This document shows positions 36,084-45,144 of a DNA stretch of 64,000 nucleotides, piece after piece (within the stretch, counting starts at the first letter, position 1; every line of letters starts with the position of its first letter). The notes below the pieces were generated by a model. It did no database searches. It was not told the origin of the DNA and was given only the letters and a program-made list of their open reading frames with translations. This stretch comes from Corallococcus macrosporus (GTDB taxonomy: Bacteria; Myxococcota; Myxococcia; Myxococcales; Myxococcaceae), in NCBI RefSeq assembly GCF_017302985.1, contig NZ_JAFIMU010000002.1, positions 124,001-188,000 on the forward strand, read 5' to 3'. The translations under genes and the position numbers were made by a program.

Positions 36084-36605
36084 ATGCGCGCGTCCATGCG
36101 CTCCCACCCCCCGGACGACAGCGACGCCGGCCCGTCCCTGCAGGGGCTGGCCCGCCGCATCCGCACGCTGCGCGAGCGCCGGGGCCTCACCCAGGAGGAC
36201 TTCGCCGCCCGGTGTGACATCTCCGTGAGCTTCGTGTCCCTGCTGGAGCGCGGCGAGCGCAACCCCAGCTACGACACGCTCCTGCAGGTCGCGGCCGCGC
36301 TGGAGCTGCCGCTGTGGGAGCTGTTCCGGCTGGAGGACGCGGAGGACGCGGGGGCTCATCGGCTGGTGGACTGGGTGCGGCTTCGGAAGCTGGGCCGGGA
36401 GGACGTGGACCGCCTCCTGGCCGTGGCGGAGGCGATGTTCAGCGGCGGGCCGGGCGCTCCAGGCCTTGGGGCCAGGGAAGTCAGCGCGGCCTGTACTTCA
36501 CCGGAGTGCGGCCGGCCCGTGCTGGCCCGGGGGTTGTGCGTCGCGCACTACCACCGGGCCCGCAGGAAGAAGGCGCCCTCCGGACCTCCGGAAGGCGCTC
36601 CGTAG
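36084..36605 (+). CDS. XRE-family regulator with C-terminal Cys/His cluster
   Basis: The 173-residue protein has a helix-turn-helix of the Cro/CI type at about 20-85 (ARRIRTLRERRGLTQEDFAA, SFVSLLERGERNPSYDTLLQ). The tail CTSPECGRPVLARGLCVAHY has C-x4-C...C-x2-H spacing that could bind one zinc. AAGGGG precedes ATG 36084; ATG 36096 is possible. It is divergent from glutamate dehydrogenase over 56 bases, so it may regulate that gene; this is inference. Confidence 0.82.
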   Translation: MRASMRSHPPDDSDAGPSLQGLARRIRTLRERRGLTQEDFAARCDISVSFVSLLERGERNPSYDTLLQVAAALELPLWELFRLEDAEDAGAHRLVDWVRLRKLGREDVDRLLAVAEAMFSGGPGAPGLGAREVSAACTSPECGRPVLARGLCVAHYHRARRKKAPSGPPEGAP

Positions 36606-36613
36606 GCGAAGCG

Positions 36614-39046
36614 CTACTTGCGCTTCGCGCGCTCCACCTTGAGCGTCTTGCCCTCGCCGTGGGGCTTGCCGTGGGTGGCCTCGAAGCCCGCCACGTCCTC
36701 CTCCGCGACGAAGACGTACGCGTACGTGGGGCGCAGGTCCGTGCGCAGCACCTTGCCCGCCGGAGCGCCCGCGGCCTCCAGCGCGGCGGTGACGCCCGCC
36801 TCGTCCAGGCCCTCCTGCCGACCCAGGCCCACCCACAGCCGCGCCTGGCCGGGGACATCCGGCAGGGCCTCGTGGCGGGGGCGGCGCTCCTCACGCTGGC
36901 CGCGCGGACGGTGCCGCTCCAGCTTCAGCGGCTTGTCGTTGTGCGCCTTGCCGTTGAGGGCCTCGAAGCCCGGGGCGTCACCTTCCGGCACGTAGACGTA
37001 GCCGTAGGTGGGGCGGGTGAGGGCCTTGATGACCTTGCCGCCCGGGGCGCCCAGCGACTCCAGCGTGGCGGGCAGCTTCGCCTCGTCCATGCCGTCATCC
37101 GAGCCCAGGTTCACCCAGAGCTTCACCTCGCCGGGGCCCGCGTCCGGGGACGGGGGCGGGCGGGTGCCGGGCACGTCGCGCTCGCTGCGCGGCTTGCTCT
37201 TCTCCACGCGCAGCGTCTTGCCGCCGTGCTGCTTGCCGTTGAGCGCCTCGAAGCCCGCGGAGTCCTCCTCCGCCACGAAGACGTACGCGAACGTGGGGCG
37301 CAGTTCCGCGCGCACCAGCTTGCCCACCGGCGCGCCCGCTTCCTCCATGGCCGTGGCGATGCTGCCCGGCCCCAGGCCGTCCGCGGTGCCCAGGTTCACC
37401 CAGAGCTTCGTCTCACCGGGGCCCGGCTCCAGCGCGGCGGAAGTCCCGCCACCCCGGCGCTCGCCCCGGTCCTCGCGGCGCGGCTCGTCGCGGCGCGGAC
37501 GGCGCTCGCGGTCCGGGTGCTCGTCGCGGCGGGGGGGGCGCTCGGTGCGCTCGCCGCGCTCCTCGCGGCGGGGACGCTCGCGGTCGCGCTCCCGGTCGCG
37601 GTCCTTGCCCCGGCGCTCCGGCGGCTTGCGCTGCTCCACCGGCTCGCGCTTCTCCGCCTCGCCCGCGGCCTGCGCCTTCTCCATGCGCAGGTGGCTGAAG
37701 TAGTACTTGATGAGGAAGGCGATGAGGTCGTCCGCGTCCTGGCGCTGCTTGAGCTGCGAGGCCAGCGGCAGGAAGCCCTCGAAGATGCTGGAGCCCATGC
37801 CCTCGCGCAGCTCGCGCACGTGGCGCTCGGTCCACAGGCGCATGGCCTCTTCGGGGGCGGGCATCTCGCGCATCTCGAACTTGATGCCGAACTTCTTCTC
37901 CAGCACGGTGAACGTCGCCAGCTCGCGCCCGGAGAAGAGGTTGATGGCCGTGCCCTTGTTGCCGATGCGGCCCGTGCGGCCCACGCGGTGCAGGTAGACG
38001 GCGGGGTCCTCCGGCAGGGAGTAGTTGATGACGTACTCCAGCCCGGAGATGTCGATGCCGCGCGCCGCGATGTCCGTGGCGACCATGAAGGCCACCTCGC
38101 CGCGCTTCACCTTGCCCATCACCCGCTCGCGCTCCTTCTGCGGCAGGTCTCCGTTGAGCAGCTCCGCGTCGAAGCCGTTGCGGTTGAGCACCGCGGTCAC
38201 CAGCGCCGTGTCATCCCGCGTGTTGCAGAAGATGATGGCGTTGGAGGGCTCCTCCTTCTCCAGCACGTAGATGAGGTTGCGCGGCTTGGGGAACTGATCC
38301 GACACGTCGTAGCGGATGTGGTGGATGTGCTCCACCGTGAAGACGTCGCCGGACAAGAGCAGCGTCTCCGCGTTCGTCGTGTAGCGCGCGATGAGGTTCT
38401 GGATGTCCGTGGGGACGGTGGCGCTGAAGAGCAGCACCTGGCGCGTCTTCGGAAGACGGTCGAGGATGCGGGTGACCTCCTCGTAGAAGCCCTGGTTCAG
38501 CATCTCGTCGGCTTCGTCCAGCACGGCGTGGTCGCAGCCGTCCAGCTTGAGGTTGCCGCGGTTGATGTGGTCGAAGACGCGGCCCGGGGTGCCCACGATG
38601 ATGGGCGTGCCCTCTTCCAGCGCGTCCTCCTGCTGCTTCATGGAGGCGCCGCCGTAGATGGCCGCCACCTTCACGCCCTTGTGCTTGGCCAGCATCGTGA
38701 GCTCCTCCGCCACCTGGAGCGCCAATTCGCGCGTGGGGCAGAGGATGAGGGCGCGCACGCGCTTCTCGTCCGCGGGGATCTTCTCCAGCAGGGGCAGGCC
38801 GAACGCGGCCGTCTTGCCCGTGCCCGTCTTGCTGCGGACGATGAGGTCCTTGCCCGCCATCGCGGGACCGAAGGCCTTGGCCTGGACAGGGGTGGGGCGG
38901 GTGTAGCCGCGCTCCGCCAGCGCGCGGCGGAGGGGCTCGGAGAGGTTCATTTCGTCGAAGCTGATGTCCGCGATGTATTCGGCGGGACGCGTCGTGGCTT
39001 CGTCAGGCGCCGGGGCTCCCGGCGTGGGCTCTTGGATGTCGCTCAT
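36614..39046 (-). CDS. DEAD-box RNA helicase with three DbpA-like RNA-binding modules
   Basis: The 810-residue helicase starts MSDIQEPTP at ATG 39046. The core at about 35-400 has RSKTGTGKTAAFGLP (motif I), VLDEADEML (II), LFSATVP (III) and YLHRVGRTGRIGN (VI). A charged Arg/Glu/Pro linker at about 455-540 follows. Then come three copies of a domain of about 75 residues (about 545-615, 640-710 and 732-809), each beginning KLWVNLG- or RLWVGLG-like and containing RPTxAYVxVxE and GFEAxxGK. These resemble the DbpA RNA-binding fold (RRM-like). DbpA/CsdA-type helicases normally carry one copy. A role in rRNA or cold RNA remodelling is likely. Confidence 0.9.
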   Translation of the reverse strand: MSDIQEPTPGAPAPDEATTRPAEYIADISFDEMNLSEPLRRALAERGYTRPTPVQAKAFGPAMAGKDLIVRSKTGTGKTAAFGLPLLEKIPADEKRVRALILCPTRELALQVAEELTMLAKHKGVKVAAIYGGASMKQQEDALEEGTPIIVGTPGRVFDHINRGNLKLDGCDHAVLDEADEMLNQGFYEEVTRILDRLPKTRQVLLFSATVPTDIQNLIARYTTNAETLLLSGDVFTVEHIHHIRYDVSDQFPKPRNLIYVLEKEEPSNAIIFCNTRDDTALVTAVLNRNGFDAELLNGDLPQKERERVMGKVKRGEVAFMVATDIAARGIDISGLEYVINYSLPEDPAVYLHRVGRTGRIGNKGTAINLFSGRELATFTVLEKKFGIKFEMREMPAPEEAMRLWTERHVRELREGMGSSIFEGFLPLASQLKQRQDADDLIAFLIKYYFSHLRMEKAQAAGEAEKREPVEQRKPPERRGKDRDRERDRERPRREERGERTERPPRRDEHPDRERRPRRDEPRREDRGERRGGGTSAALEPGPGETKLWVNLGTADGLGPGSIATAMEEAGAPVGKLVRAELRPTFAYVFVAEEDSAGFEALNGKQHGGKTLRVEKSKPRSERDVPGTRPPPSPDAGPGEVKLWVNLGSDDGMDEAKLPATLESLGAPGGKVIKALTRPTYGYVYVPEGDAPGFEALNGKAHNDKPLKLERHRPRGQREERRPRHEALPDVPGQARLWVGLGRQEGLDEAGVTAALEAAGAPAGKVLRTDLRPTYAYVFVAEEDVAGFEATHGKPHGEGKTLKVERAKRK

Positions 39047-39114
39047 CGGGCATGGGCATAGCCCCTGCATTACCCTCTGGCAACAATCGCGGCACTTTGG
39101 GGTATGGAGCGCGC

Positions 39115-40233
39115 ATGGCGAATGGGAGGAAGAGAACCAATGGTCCGGCCGCCCCCCGGCCCCGCGCGAAGCGGCCCGCGGCCTCCGCCCGTCCGGAGAC
39201 CGCCCCGGAAGGCGTCGAGGAGGAGGTGGAGGAATTCCCCCAGGACCCGGACGCCCTGGAGCCGGACCTGGCGGAACTGAACGAAGCGGAGGCGGAAATC
39301 GAGGAGGTGGCCACCCCGGCCCGCCCCGTACGGCCTGCCGCCCTGGTGAAGGCCGAGGGCGCCGCCCTCACCAACCGGGACCCCCTCCAGGCCTACATGG
39401 CCGAGGTGACGAAGCACCCCCTGCTCACCCGGGAGGAGGAGCACCGGCTGGCCAAGGAGTACCAGTCCACGGGGGACGTGCGGGCTGCCTACCGCCTGGT
39501 GGCGTCCAACCTGAGACTCGTGGTGAAGCTGGCCCACGAGTACCACCGCAACCCCCTGTCGCTGCTGGACCTGGTGCAGGAGGGAAACATCGGGCTGATG
39601 CAGGCGGTGAAGAAGTACGACCCGGACCGGGGCGTGAAGCTCAGCTCCTATGCCGCCTGGTGGATCCGCGCCTACATCCTCCGCTACATCATGGACAACT
39701 GGAAGATGGTGAAGCTGGGGACCACCGAGGCCCAGCGGAAGCTCTTCTTCAAGCTGCGCCAGGAGCAGGAGAAGCTCGTCGCCCAGGGCTTCGAGGCCAG
39801 CCCGCGCCTGTTGGCGGAGCGGCTCAACGTCTCCGAGCAGGACGTGGTGGAGATGGACCAGCGGCTGGGGCACGACGAGATGTCGCTCGACGCGCCGCTG
39901 GGCAACGACGGGGACTCGGGCGCCACGCGGGCGGACCGCTACCTGCCGTCCAGCGCGGTGCCCGCCGACGAGCGGCTGGGCAGTGAACAGTTGAAGGCCC
40001 TCTTCCGGGAGAACCTCAACGCCTTCGCCCAGACGCTGGAGGGCAAGGAGCGCTACATCTTCGAGCACCGCCTCACCGCGGACGAACCGCTCACGCTCCA
40101 GGACATCGGCGACAAGTACGGCGTCAGCCGCGAGCGCGCCCGGCAGATTGAAGCGGCCCTCATCAACCGGATGCGCGAGTTCATGCGCGAACGCATCCCG
40201 GACTTCGACATGGTGGCGGTGCCCAAGGGCTGA
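39115..40233 (+). CDS. rpoH: RpoH-type (sigma-32) RNA polymerase sigma factor
   Basis: The 372-residue group 2/3 sigma factor has a charged N-terminal extension of about 85 residues (MANGRKRTNGPAAPRPRAKR) before region 1.2 (DPLQAYMAEVTKHPLLTREE). Region 2 is LVASNLRLVVKLAHEYHRN, DLVQEGNIGLMQAVKKYDP and SSYAAWWIRAYILRYIMDNW. The RpoH-box-like segment LGTTEAQRKLFFKLR follows. Region 4.2 is LQDIGDKYGVSRERARQIE. TATGGAG precedes ATG 39115. M. xanthus has several RpoH paralogues (SigB, SigC, SigD); which one this matches was not determined. Confidence 0.88.
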   Translation: MANGRKRTNGPAAPRPRAKRPAASARPETAPEGVEEEVEEFPQDPDALEPDLAELNEAEAEIEEVATPARPVRPAALVKAEGAALTNRDPLQAYMAEVTKHPLLTREEEHRLAKEYQSTGDVRAAYRLVASNLRLVVKLAHEYHRNPLSLLDLVQEGNIGLMQAVKKYDPDRGVKLSSYAAWWIRAYILRYIMDNWKMVKLGTTEAQRKLFFKLRQEQEKLVAQGFEASPRLLAERLNVSEQDVVEMDQRLGHDEMSLDAPLGNDGDSGATRADRYLPSSAVPADERLGSEQLKALFRENLNAFAQTLEGKERYIFEHRLTADEPLTLQDIGDKYGVSRERARQIEAALINRMREFMRERIPDFDMVAVPKG

Positions 40234-40329
40234 CGGACGCCGGGGGCCCCCCGAGCAGGGCAGGGGAGGGCCGCGCTAGGATGGGCGGCCTCCACACCCC
40301 GCTGCTTCCCGTCCGGGAGGTCGTCCCCC

Positions 40330-40893
40330 ATGCGCCACCTGCTTCGCGCGGCCCCGTTGTGGGCCCTGACCCTGTCCGCCGTCCTCTTCACCGGCTGCGC
40401 CGGCCACCAGCGCGACAACTACATCCGCGACCGCGCGGCCACCGTCGCCTACGAGCAGCCGCTCGCGCAGTTGTGGCCGGAGGTGAAGACCCTCATGGAC
40501 GCGCGCGGCTATTCGTGGCGCGAGCTGCCCAACCAGTACGTGCTGGAGACGGAGTGGCTGGACTCCGGCGGCGGCACGCTGGGGCCCACGTCCTCCACGC
40601 GCTACCTCATTGAAGGCGTCACGCTGGCGGATGGCCGGGTGGTGCTGCGCGCGCTGCGCACGGACCGCGTGCAGCAGTCCGTGGGCGTCAGCTACGCCAC
40701 CGACAAGGGCACCGGCAGCCCGTCCACCGGCGGCCTGGCGGACGCCAACGGCGTGGGGCGCAGCGCCAGCGGCCTGGCCCCGGAGCAGAAGGCCAGCTAC
40801 CGCGACCTGGAGCTGGAGCTGGAGTTCTTCCGCAAGCTCAACCCGAAGGGCGCCTCGGCCCTGGAGGCCGAGGCATCCGCGAAGTACCCCTGA
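40330..40893 (+). CDS. Hypothetical lipoprotein
   Basis: The 187-residue product has a lipoprotein signal (LWALTLSAVLFTGC) and a soluble domain with YEQPLAQLWPEVKTLMDARG and YVLETEWLDSGG, resembling the small alpha/beta lipoproteins that bacteria carry in many copies. It follows the sigma-factor gene after 96 bases and may be a target of it, though nothing shows this. Confidence 0.75.
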   Translation: MRHLLRAAPLWALTLSAVLFTGCAGHQRDNYIRDRAATVAYEQPLAQLWPEVKTLMDARGYSWRELPNQYVLETEWLDSGGGTLGPTSSTRYLIEGVTLADGRVVLRALRTDRVQQSVGVSYATDKGTGSPSTGGLADANGVGRSASGLAPEQKASYRDLELELEFFRKLNPKGASALEAEASAKYP

Positions 40894-40900
40894 GCCCGGC

Positions 40901-42466
40901 CTACTTCCAGGGCCGGGAGATGACGCAGGCGTTGATGCCGCCCACGCCCATGGACAGCTTGCCCGAGCACCCCTCGGGCGCCGCCACTTCCTGGTTGAAG
41001 ACGAAGCGGCCGTGCACCTTGGCGATCTGCTTGTTGAGCTCCGGCGCGGCCAGCGGCGTGGGGAACACCTTGCCCGCTTGCGCGCCCAGGTACTGCGCCG
41101 TGAGCTCCCAGCCGCCGCCCGCGGACATGCCGTGGCCGAAGGTGCCCTTGCGCGCCGTAATCAGCACGGACTCCGGCAGCACGTCGCGCAGGTTCTGCAC
41201 CTCCAGGAAGTCGCCCGGGGTGGCGGTGGCGTGCAGGTCCCAGCTGCCCACGTCCTGGGGCTGACAGCCCGCGGCGCCCAGCGCCTCGCGGATGGCCAGG
41301 GTGGGGCCTTCCTTGGACGGGGTGATGATGTGGTCCGCGTCCGCGGTGACGCCCACGGCGACGGGCTCCAGGCCCAGCGCCTTGAAGCCCTTCTGCGTGA
41401 AGTGCTCGTAGTCGCCCACCACCCACACCACCGCGCCACCCGCGATGTGCGTGCCGCGCAGGGCGGTGAGGGGCTTGGACACGGCGGCGTCCGCGGAGAT
41501 GACGCGCGCGTTGTAGAAGCCGCCCACCACCAGCGGGTTGGGCGCCGCGTCCGTCATGCCCAGCACGACGGCCTTCGCCTCGCCCAGGCGGATGGCGTTC
41601 ATGGCCAGCTTCAGGCCGTAGCCGAAGGACGAGCACGCGGCCACCGGCGCGAACGTCATGCCGGTGATTTGACCCAGCATGGACACCTGGGACGCGGGCG
41701 TGTTGTGGATGTTCCACAGCACGTTGGAGGACACGGCGTTCCACGGCGGCTCGGGCGCGTTCCACTTCTTCTGCAGCCGGCCGTTGCGCGTGCGCTTCTC
41801 CTTGATGACGGCCAGCTTGGCGGACTCCACGTCGCCCTCGTCGGGCACGCCAATGGCTTCAATCTCGCGCAGCTCCTCCAGGTACTCGCGCAGCTCCGGC
41901 GAGCGGCCGGCCCAGAAGTGCCACCAGTCGTCCTCCGCCTTGTCGCGCTCCACCTCTTCGATGGTGGAGGGCTCCGGCGGCAGGCCGGGCAGCGGCTCGC
42001 GCGTCTCGCGCCACGCGCGCAGGGCGCCGTTGCGCTCCGGGGAGGCCCAGAAGCGGTCCCAGCGGCGCTGGGCGCGGTAGAGGTCCAGGGAGATGTTCTG
42101 GATGGTGGGCAGGTCGCCCAGGCCGGTGCCCACGTAGACGTGGGCCTTCGTGCCCAGCGCCTGGAGCTCTTTTTCAATGCCCGGGTTCTGCGCGAGCGAC
42201 TGGATGAAGGCGCCGATGGCGTACTGCGTGGGCTGCCCCATCTTCCGCTCCAACTGGGAGAAGCGGTTGGCGGGGAAGCGCTCGTCGATCCACGGCTTGT
42301 AGGCCGCCAGGTCGAACTCGGGCGTGCCGACGAGGAAGTTGTCCGGACCGAAGCCGTTGAAGGGGGTCAGCCAGGTCTCGGATGATTCGAGGTTCTTCGC
42401 GAAGGCCTCGATGTTGGGGGAACGCGGGGCGACCACGCCCCAGCCGAAGATTCCGACTCTGCGCAC
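40901..42466 (-). CDS. Beta-ketoacyl synthase (FabF-like) with a large insert before the active-site Cys
   Basis: The 521-residue thiolase-fold condensing enzyme starts at GTG 42466 with GGAGG at 8 bases. The nucleophile is Cys278 in VAACSSFGYGL; the two His are in DLHATATPGD and GTFGHGMSAGG; GVGGINACVI ends it. FabF places its Cys near residue 163, so about 110 extra residues lie before it, notably an acidic Trp-rich stretch (DDWWHFWAGRSPELREYLEE). No acyl carrier protein is adjacent. It may work on a specialised fatty acid or lipid. It follows the membrane-anchored jelly-roll gene after 29 bases. Confidence 0.85.
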   Translation of the reverse strand: MRRVGIFGWGVVAPRSPNIEAFAKNLESSETWLTPFNGFGPDNFLVGTPEFDLAAYKPWIDERFPANRFSQLERKMGQPTQYAIGAFIQSLAQNPGIEKELQALGTKAHVYVGTGLGDLPTIQNISLDLYRAQRRWDRFWASPERNGALRAWRETREPLPGLPPEPSTIEEVERDKAEDDWWHFWAGRSPELREYLEELREIEAIGVPDEGDVESAKLAVIKEKRTRNGRLQKKWNAPEPPWNAVSSNVLWNIHNTPASQVSMLGQITGMTFAPVAACSSFGYGLKLAMNAIRLGEAKAVVLGMTDAAPNPLVVGGFYNARVISADAAVSKPLTALRGTHIAGGAVVWVVGDYEHFTQKGFKALGLEPVAVGVTADADHIITPSKEGPTLAIREALGAAGCQPQDVGSWDLHATATPGDFLEVQNLRDVLPESVLITARKGTFGHGMSAGGGWELTAQYLGAQAGKVFPTPLAAPELNKQIAKVHGRFVFNQEVAAPEGCSGKLSMGVGGINACVISRPWK

Positions 42467-42495
42467 GGGTGTTTCCTCCGCCGCCCGGGGGAAGG

Positions 42496-43971
42496 CTACA
42501 GCGGCTGGATCTTGAGGTTGTCGAAGTGGACGCGCGTCTGCCAGCCGGAGAAACCGAAGTACTGGTTCCGGGGGCCGTAGAGGGGGGACGCGTCCTGGAG
42601 GGTGAGGAAGGGCTTGCCGTCGACTTCCCACGTCAGGAGGCCGTCCCGGCGGGTGATGCGGAAGTGGTAGCGCTGGCCGGGCACCACCGCGGCGCCGTCG
42701 CGCACGGCGCGGTCGTTGGTGTGCTCGTTCTGGCGCGCGATGACGGACTGGGTGTTGCGCCAGCCGCCGAAGATGAAGACGTAGCCGGTGGCGGTGTACT
42801 GCAGGCGCGGGTCGCCCGCGTAGAAGGAGCGGCCGTCGCCCCACGCCTCGATCTTCATGTCGCCGTCCGGGCTGTCACCCCAGGCGTCGAACTCGATGAC
42901 GGCGTTCTCCGGGATGGGCTTCTTGAGCCACACCGGGCGGTTGCCCACGTTCTGCACCACGAGCGCCCCGTCCTCCAGCTTCACCGCGGCGGGGTTCGTC
43001 ACGTTCCACGCGTCACCCAGCGTGTCGCGGTTGAAGTCGTCCTCGGAGGGGCCCGGGGGCAGGGTGGGCTCCTGCTTCGTCGCGATGGTGGCGGGCAGGG
43101 AGTCCGGCGTGCCGACGCGCAGGTTGTCGAAGAACAGCTGCGACTCCCAGCCGGACAGGCCCAGCCGGTCGTGGCCCTTGCCCTTGAAGGGGAACGGGTC
43201 GTCCAGCTCCGCCACCAGCGTGCCGTCGATGGCCCACCTGAGCACGTTGCCGCGCCGCTCGATGCGCCAGTGGTACGTGCGGCCGGACTGGATGGGGGCG
43301 CCCACGCGGGACTCCACGCGCACCGCCGTGTCCCGCTTGAAGACGCCGGTGGCCACGAGGTCCGCGCCCTGGCCGCCGCCCTTCTCCGCGATGCGCGCGG
43401 CCCGGCGCTGGAGCGCGTCCATCGCGGGGGCGTTGATGTCGCGCCGGGCGATGACGGACAGGCTGTTGTTCCACCCGCCCTGCACCAGCACGTAGCCGGA
43501 GGCCGGGTCGCGCCCGTTGCCGAACAGCTCCACGCGGATGTCGCCCTCGGGGTACTCGGGGCGCACGTCGAACTCCACCGCCACGTCGTCCGGCAGCACG
43601 GCCTGGAGCCACAGCGGGTTGTTCTTGGGCGCGGGGCCCAACAGCTCCCCGTTCGTCACACGCCAGTAGGCGCCGGTGGAGAAGAAGTCGCGAGAGACGA
43701 CGCCCGGGTCGTTGAAGGCCTGCTGGTAGGGCACCGTCGCGGTGACGTCCGCCTGGCCACGGAAGAGCGCGTAGTGGATGAGCGGGAGCTGGATGAAGGC
43801 GACGGCGCCAGCGAGGACGGCCCAGCCCTTGCGGCCCATGCCGGCGGGCTTGCGCCACCCTTCATGGGGCACGGCGGGCTGGGGGGCCTCCGGGGAAGAC
43901 GGGACGGTGGCCGCCGGGGGCGACCCTTCCTGCTTCTGCGTGTCCTTGTCCTTGCGGCTGGCCTGGCCCAT
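42496..43971 (-). CDS. Membrane-anchored protein with two jelly-roll (LamG/DUF1080-like) domains
   Basis: The 491-residue protein has a charged cytosolic N-terminus, one membrane helix at about 50-68 (GWAVLAGAVAFIQLPLIHYA) and two homologous extracytoplasmic domains (about 75-290 and 300-491). Each has the pattern AVxFDxRxxxPxGDxxxExxGxG, GYVxxxGGWxNxxSVIAR, YHxRIxRR and LSGW/FSGW...FDNLxxxxP. This is a concanavalin-like fold often used for carbohydrate binding. The domains arose by internal duplication. The gene sits just upstream of the ketosynthase on the same strand. Confidence 0.75.
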   Translation of the reverse strand: MGQASRKDKDTQKQEGSPPAATVPSSPEAPQPAVPHEGWRKPAGMGRKGWAVLAGAVAFIQLPLIHYALFRGQADVTATVPYQQAFNDPGVVSRDFFSTGAYWRVTNGELLGPAPKNNPLWLQAVLPDDVAVEFDVRPEYPEGDIRVELFGNGRDPASGYVLVQGGWNNSLSVIARRDINAPAMDALQRRAARIAEKGGGQGADLVATGVFKRDTAVRVESRVGAPIQSGRTYHWRIERRGNVLRWAIDGTLVAELDDPFPFKGKGHDRLGLSGWESQLFFDNLRVGTPDSLPATIATKQEPTLPPGPSEDDFNRDTLGDAWNVTNPAAVKLEDGALVVQNVGNRPVWLKKPIPENAVIEFDAWGDSPDGDMKIEAWGDGRSFYAGDPRLQYTATGYVFIFGGWRNTQSVIARQNEHTNDRAVRDGAAVVPGQRYHFRITRRDGLLTWEVDGKPFLTLQDASPLYGPRNQYFGFSGWQTRVHFDNLKIQPL

Positions 43972-44053
43972 CGATGCTCGAGGAAGGGGAGGGGGAAAGC
44001 CGGCGGAATCTACGCCCCGGCCCCCCCGGCGTAAAGGATTGCCGGGACAGGGG

Positions 44054-44764
44054 TTACTTGACACCCCAGCGCTTCTCGAGCGCCTGCTGCTCCGCCAGCC
44101 GCTGCTTCAGCCGCTGCTTCTCCGCCTTCTGTTGATCCGACTCCTCCGGCGAGGGGCGCACGGCGAGCTGGTACACGCTGCCCGCCAGGGCGAAGAGGAG
44201 CGCGGCGATGATGACGCCCCAGGGCCGGCTGGCCACCGCCTCCACCACGCCGCCAAACTGGTGCAGCGCCGCCAGCGCGCCAATCACCAGCAGCCACGCG
44301 CCCACCACCGACGCGACGATGCCGCTCACCTGCCGGTGGAGGAAGGCGCCCACCAGACCGCCGATGATGAAGCCCGGCCCGAAGCCGAGCAGGAAGTCCG
44401 CGGGGCCGGCGATCTGCCCCGCCACCAGCCCCAGCGGCACGCCCACGCCCACGAAGGTGATGGCGGGCGGGAAGAGGAAGCCCAGCGCCATCAGCGCCGC
44501 GGCCACCAGGGTGGGCAGGCGCGGATCCAGCTCCGCGCCCAGGTTGAGCCGCTGGGTGACGGCGCCCGTCCACACCAGGCCCAGCACCGCGCCCACCGGG
44601 CCCGCCACGGCGCGGAACAGCTTGCCGCCGCCCGCGAGCAGCAGCACCAGCCCCACGAGCGCCACCACCACGCCGACCCACATGGGCAGCAGCCGGTAGA
44701 TGCCCACCCAGCCGGAGGGGTTGAAGGTCTGGTACGACTTGAGCGCCTGGAGGAAGCCTTCCAT
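44054..44764 (-). CDS. Polytopic membrane protein (DUF4203/TMEM198-like)
   Basis: The 236-residue protein has about seven hydrophobic segments with many Gly residues (VVVALVGLVLLLAGGGKLF, FGPGFIIGGLVGAFL) and a charged coiled tail (ESDQQKAEKQRLKQRLAEQQ). The Gly-rich helices resemble DUF4203-type proteins. No activity is known. Confidence 0.6.
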   Translation of the reverse strand: MEGFLQALKSYQTFNPSGWVGIYRLLPMWVGVVVALVGLVLLLAGGGKLFRAVAGPVGAVLGLVWTGAVTQRLNLGAELDPRLPTLVAAALMALGFLFPPAITFVGVGVPLGLVAGQIAGPADFLLGFGPGFIIGGLVGAFLHRQVSGIVASVVGAWLLVIGALAALHQFGGVVEAVASRPWGVIIAALLFALAGSVYQLAVRPSPEESDQQKAEKQRLKQRLAEQQALEKRWGVK

Positions 44765-44791
44765 GACGCGCCATCCTAGCGGCTGTGGCCG

Positions 44792-45088
44792 TCAGGAATA
44801 GCGGGTCAAGGCGAGCCCCAGGAGCACCGCCAGGATGACGGCGCCCAGGAGCGCGTACCCGTACAGGGCGCGGGGCGTGGCGGTGGCGCGCAGCAGGTCT
44901 TCCGCCCGTTCACGGTCTTCCGGGGACGGGGTGCCCGCGAGGATGCGCTCGGCGTCCTTCCGGGCACCGGCCACGTCACCGGCGTCCTTGCGGGCCCAGG
45001 CGGCGCGCACGGCGTCGGAGCCCTGGGGGCTTGGAGCCCTGGGAGGCTGGCCGGGAGCGCCGGGCTCCGTCTGTCCGCCTTTCGCCAT
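44792..45088 (-). CDS. Small tail-anchored membrane protein
   Basis: The 98-residue product has a Pro-rich N-terminus, a helical pair (DAVRAAWARKDAGDVAGARK, PEDRERAEDLLRA) like half a TPR, and a C-terminal helix (ALYGYALLGAVILAVLLGLAL). It is probably co-transcribed with the downstream membrane protein (27-base gap). Function is unknown. Confidence 0.65.
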   Translation of the reverse strand: MAKGGQTEPGAPGQPPRAPSPQGSDAVRAAWARKDAGDVAGARKDAERILAGTPSPEDRERAEDLLRATATPRALYGYALLGAVILAVLLGLALTRYS

Positions 45089-45144
45089 GGCGCGCGTCTA
45101 TACCAGGGAATGCAGGCACCCGCCGACGGTATAAGCGGGTCCCC

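Noticed and set aside
36314-39061. 915-codon plus-strand frame opposite the helicase
   Set aside because: It is antisense to all DEAD-box motifs, and its composition is typical of a shadow frame.
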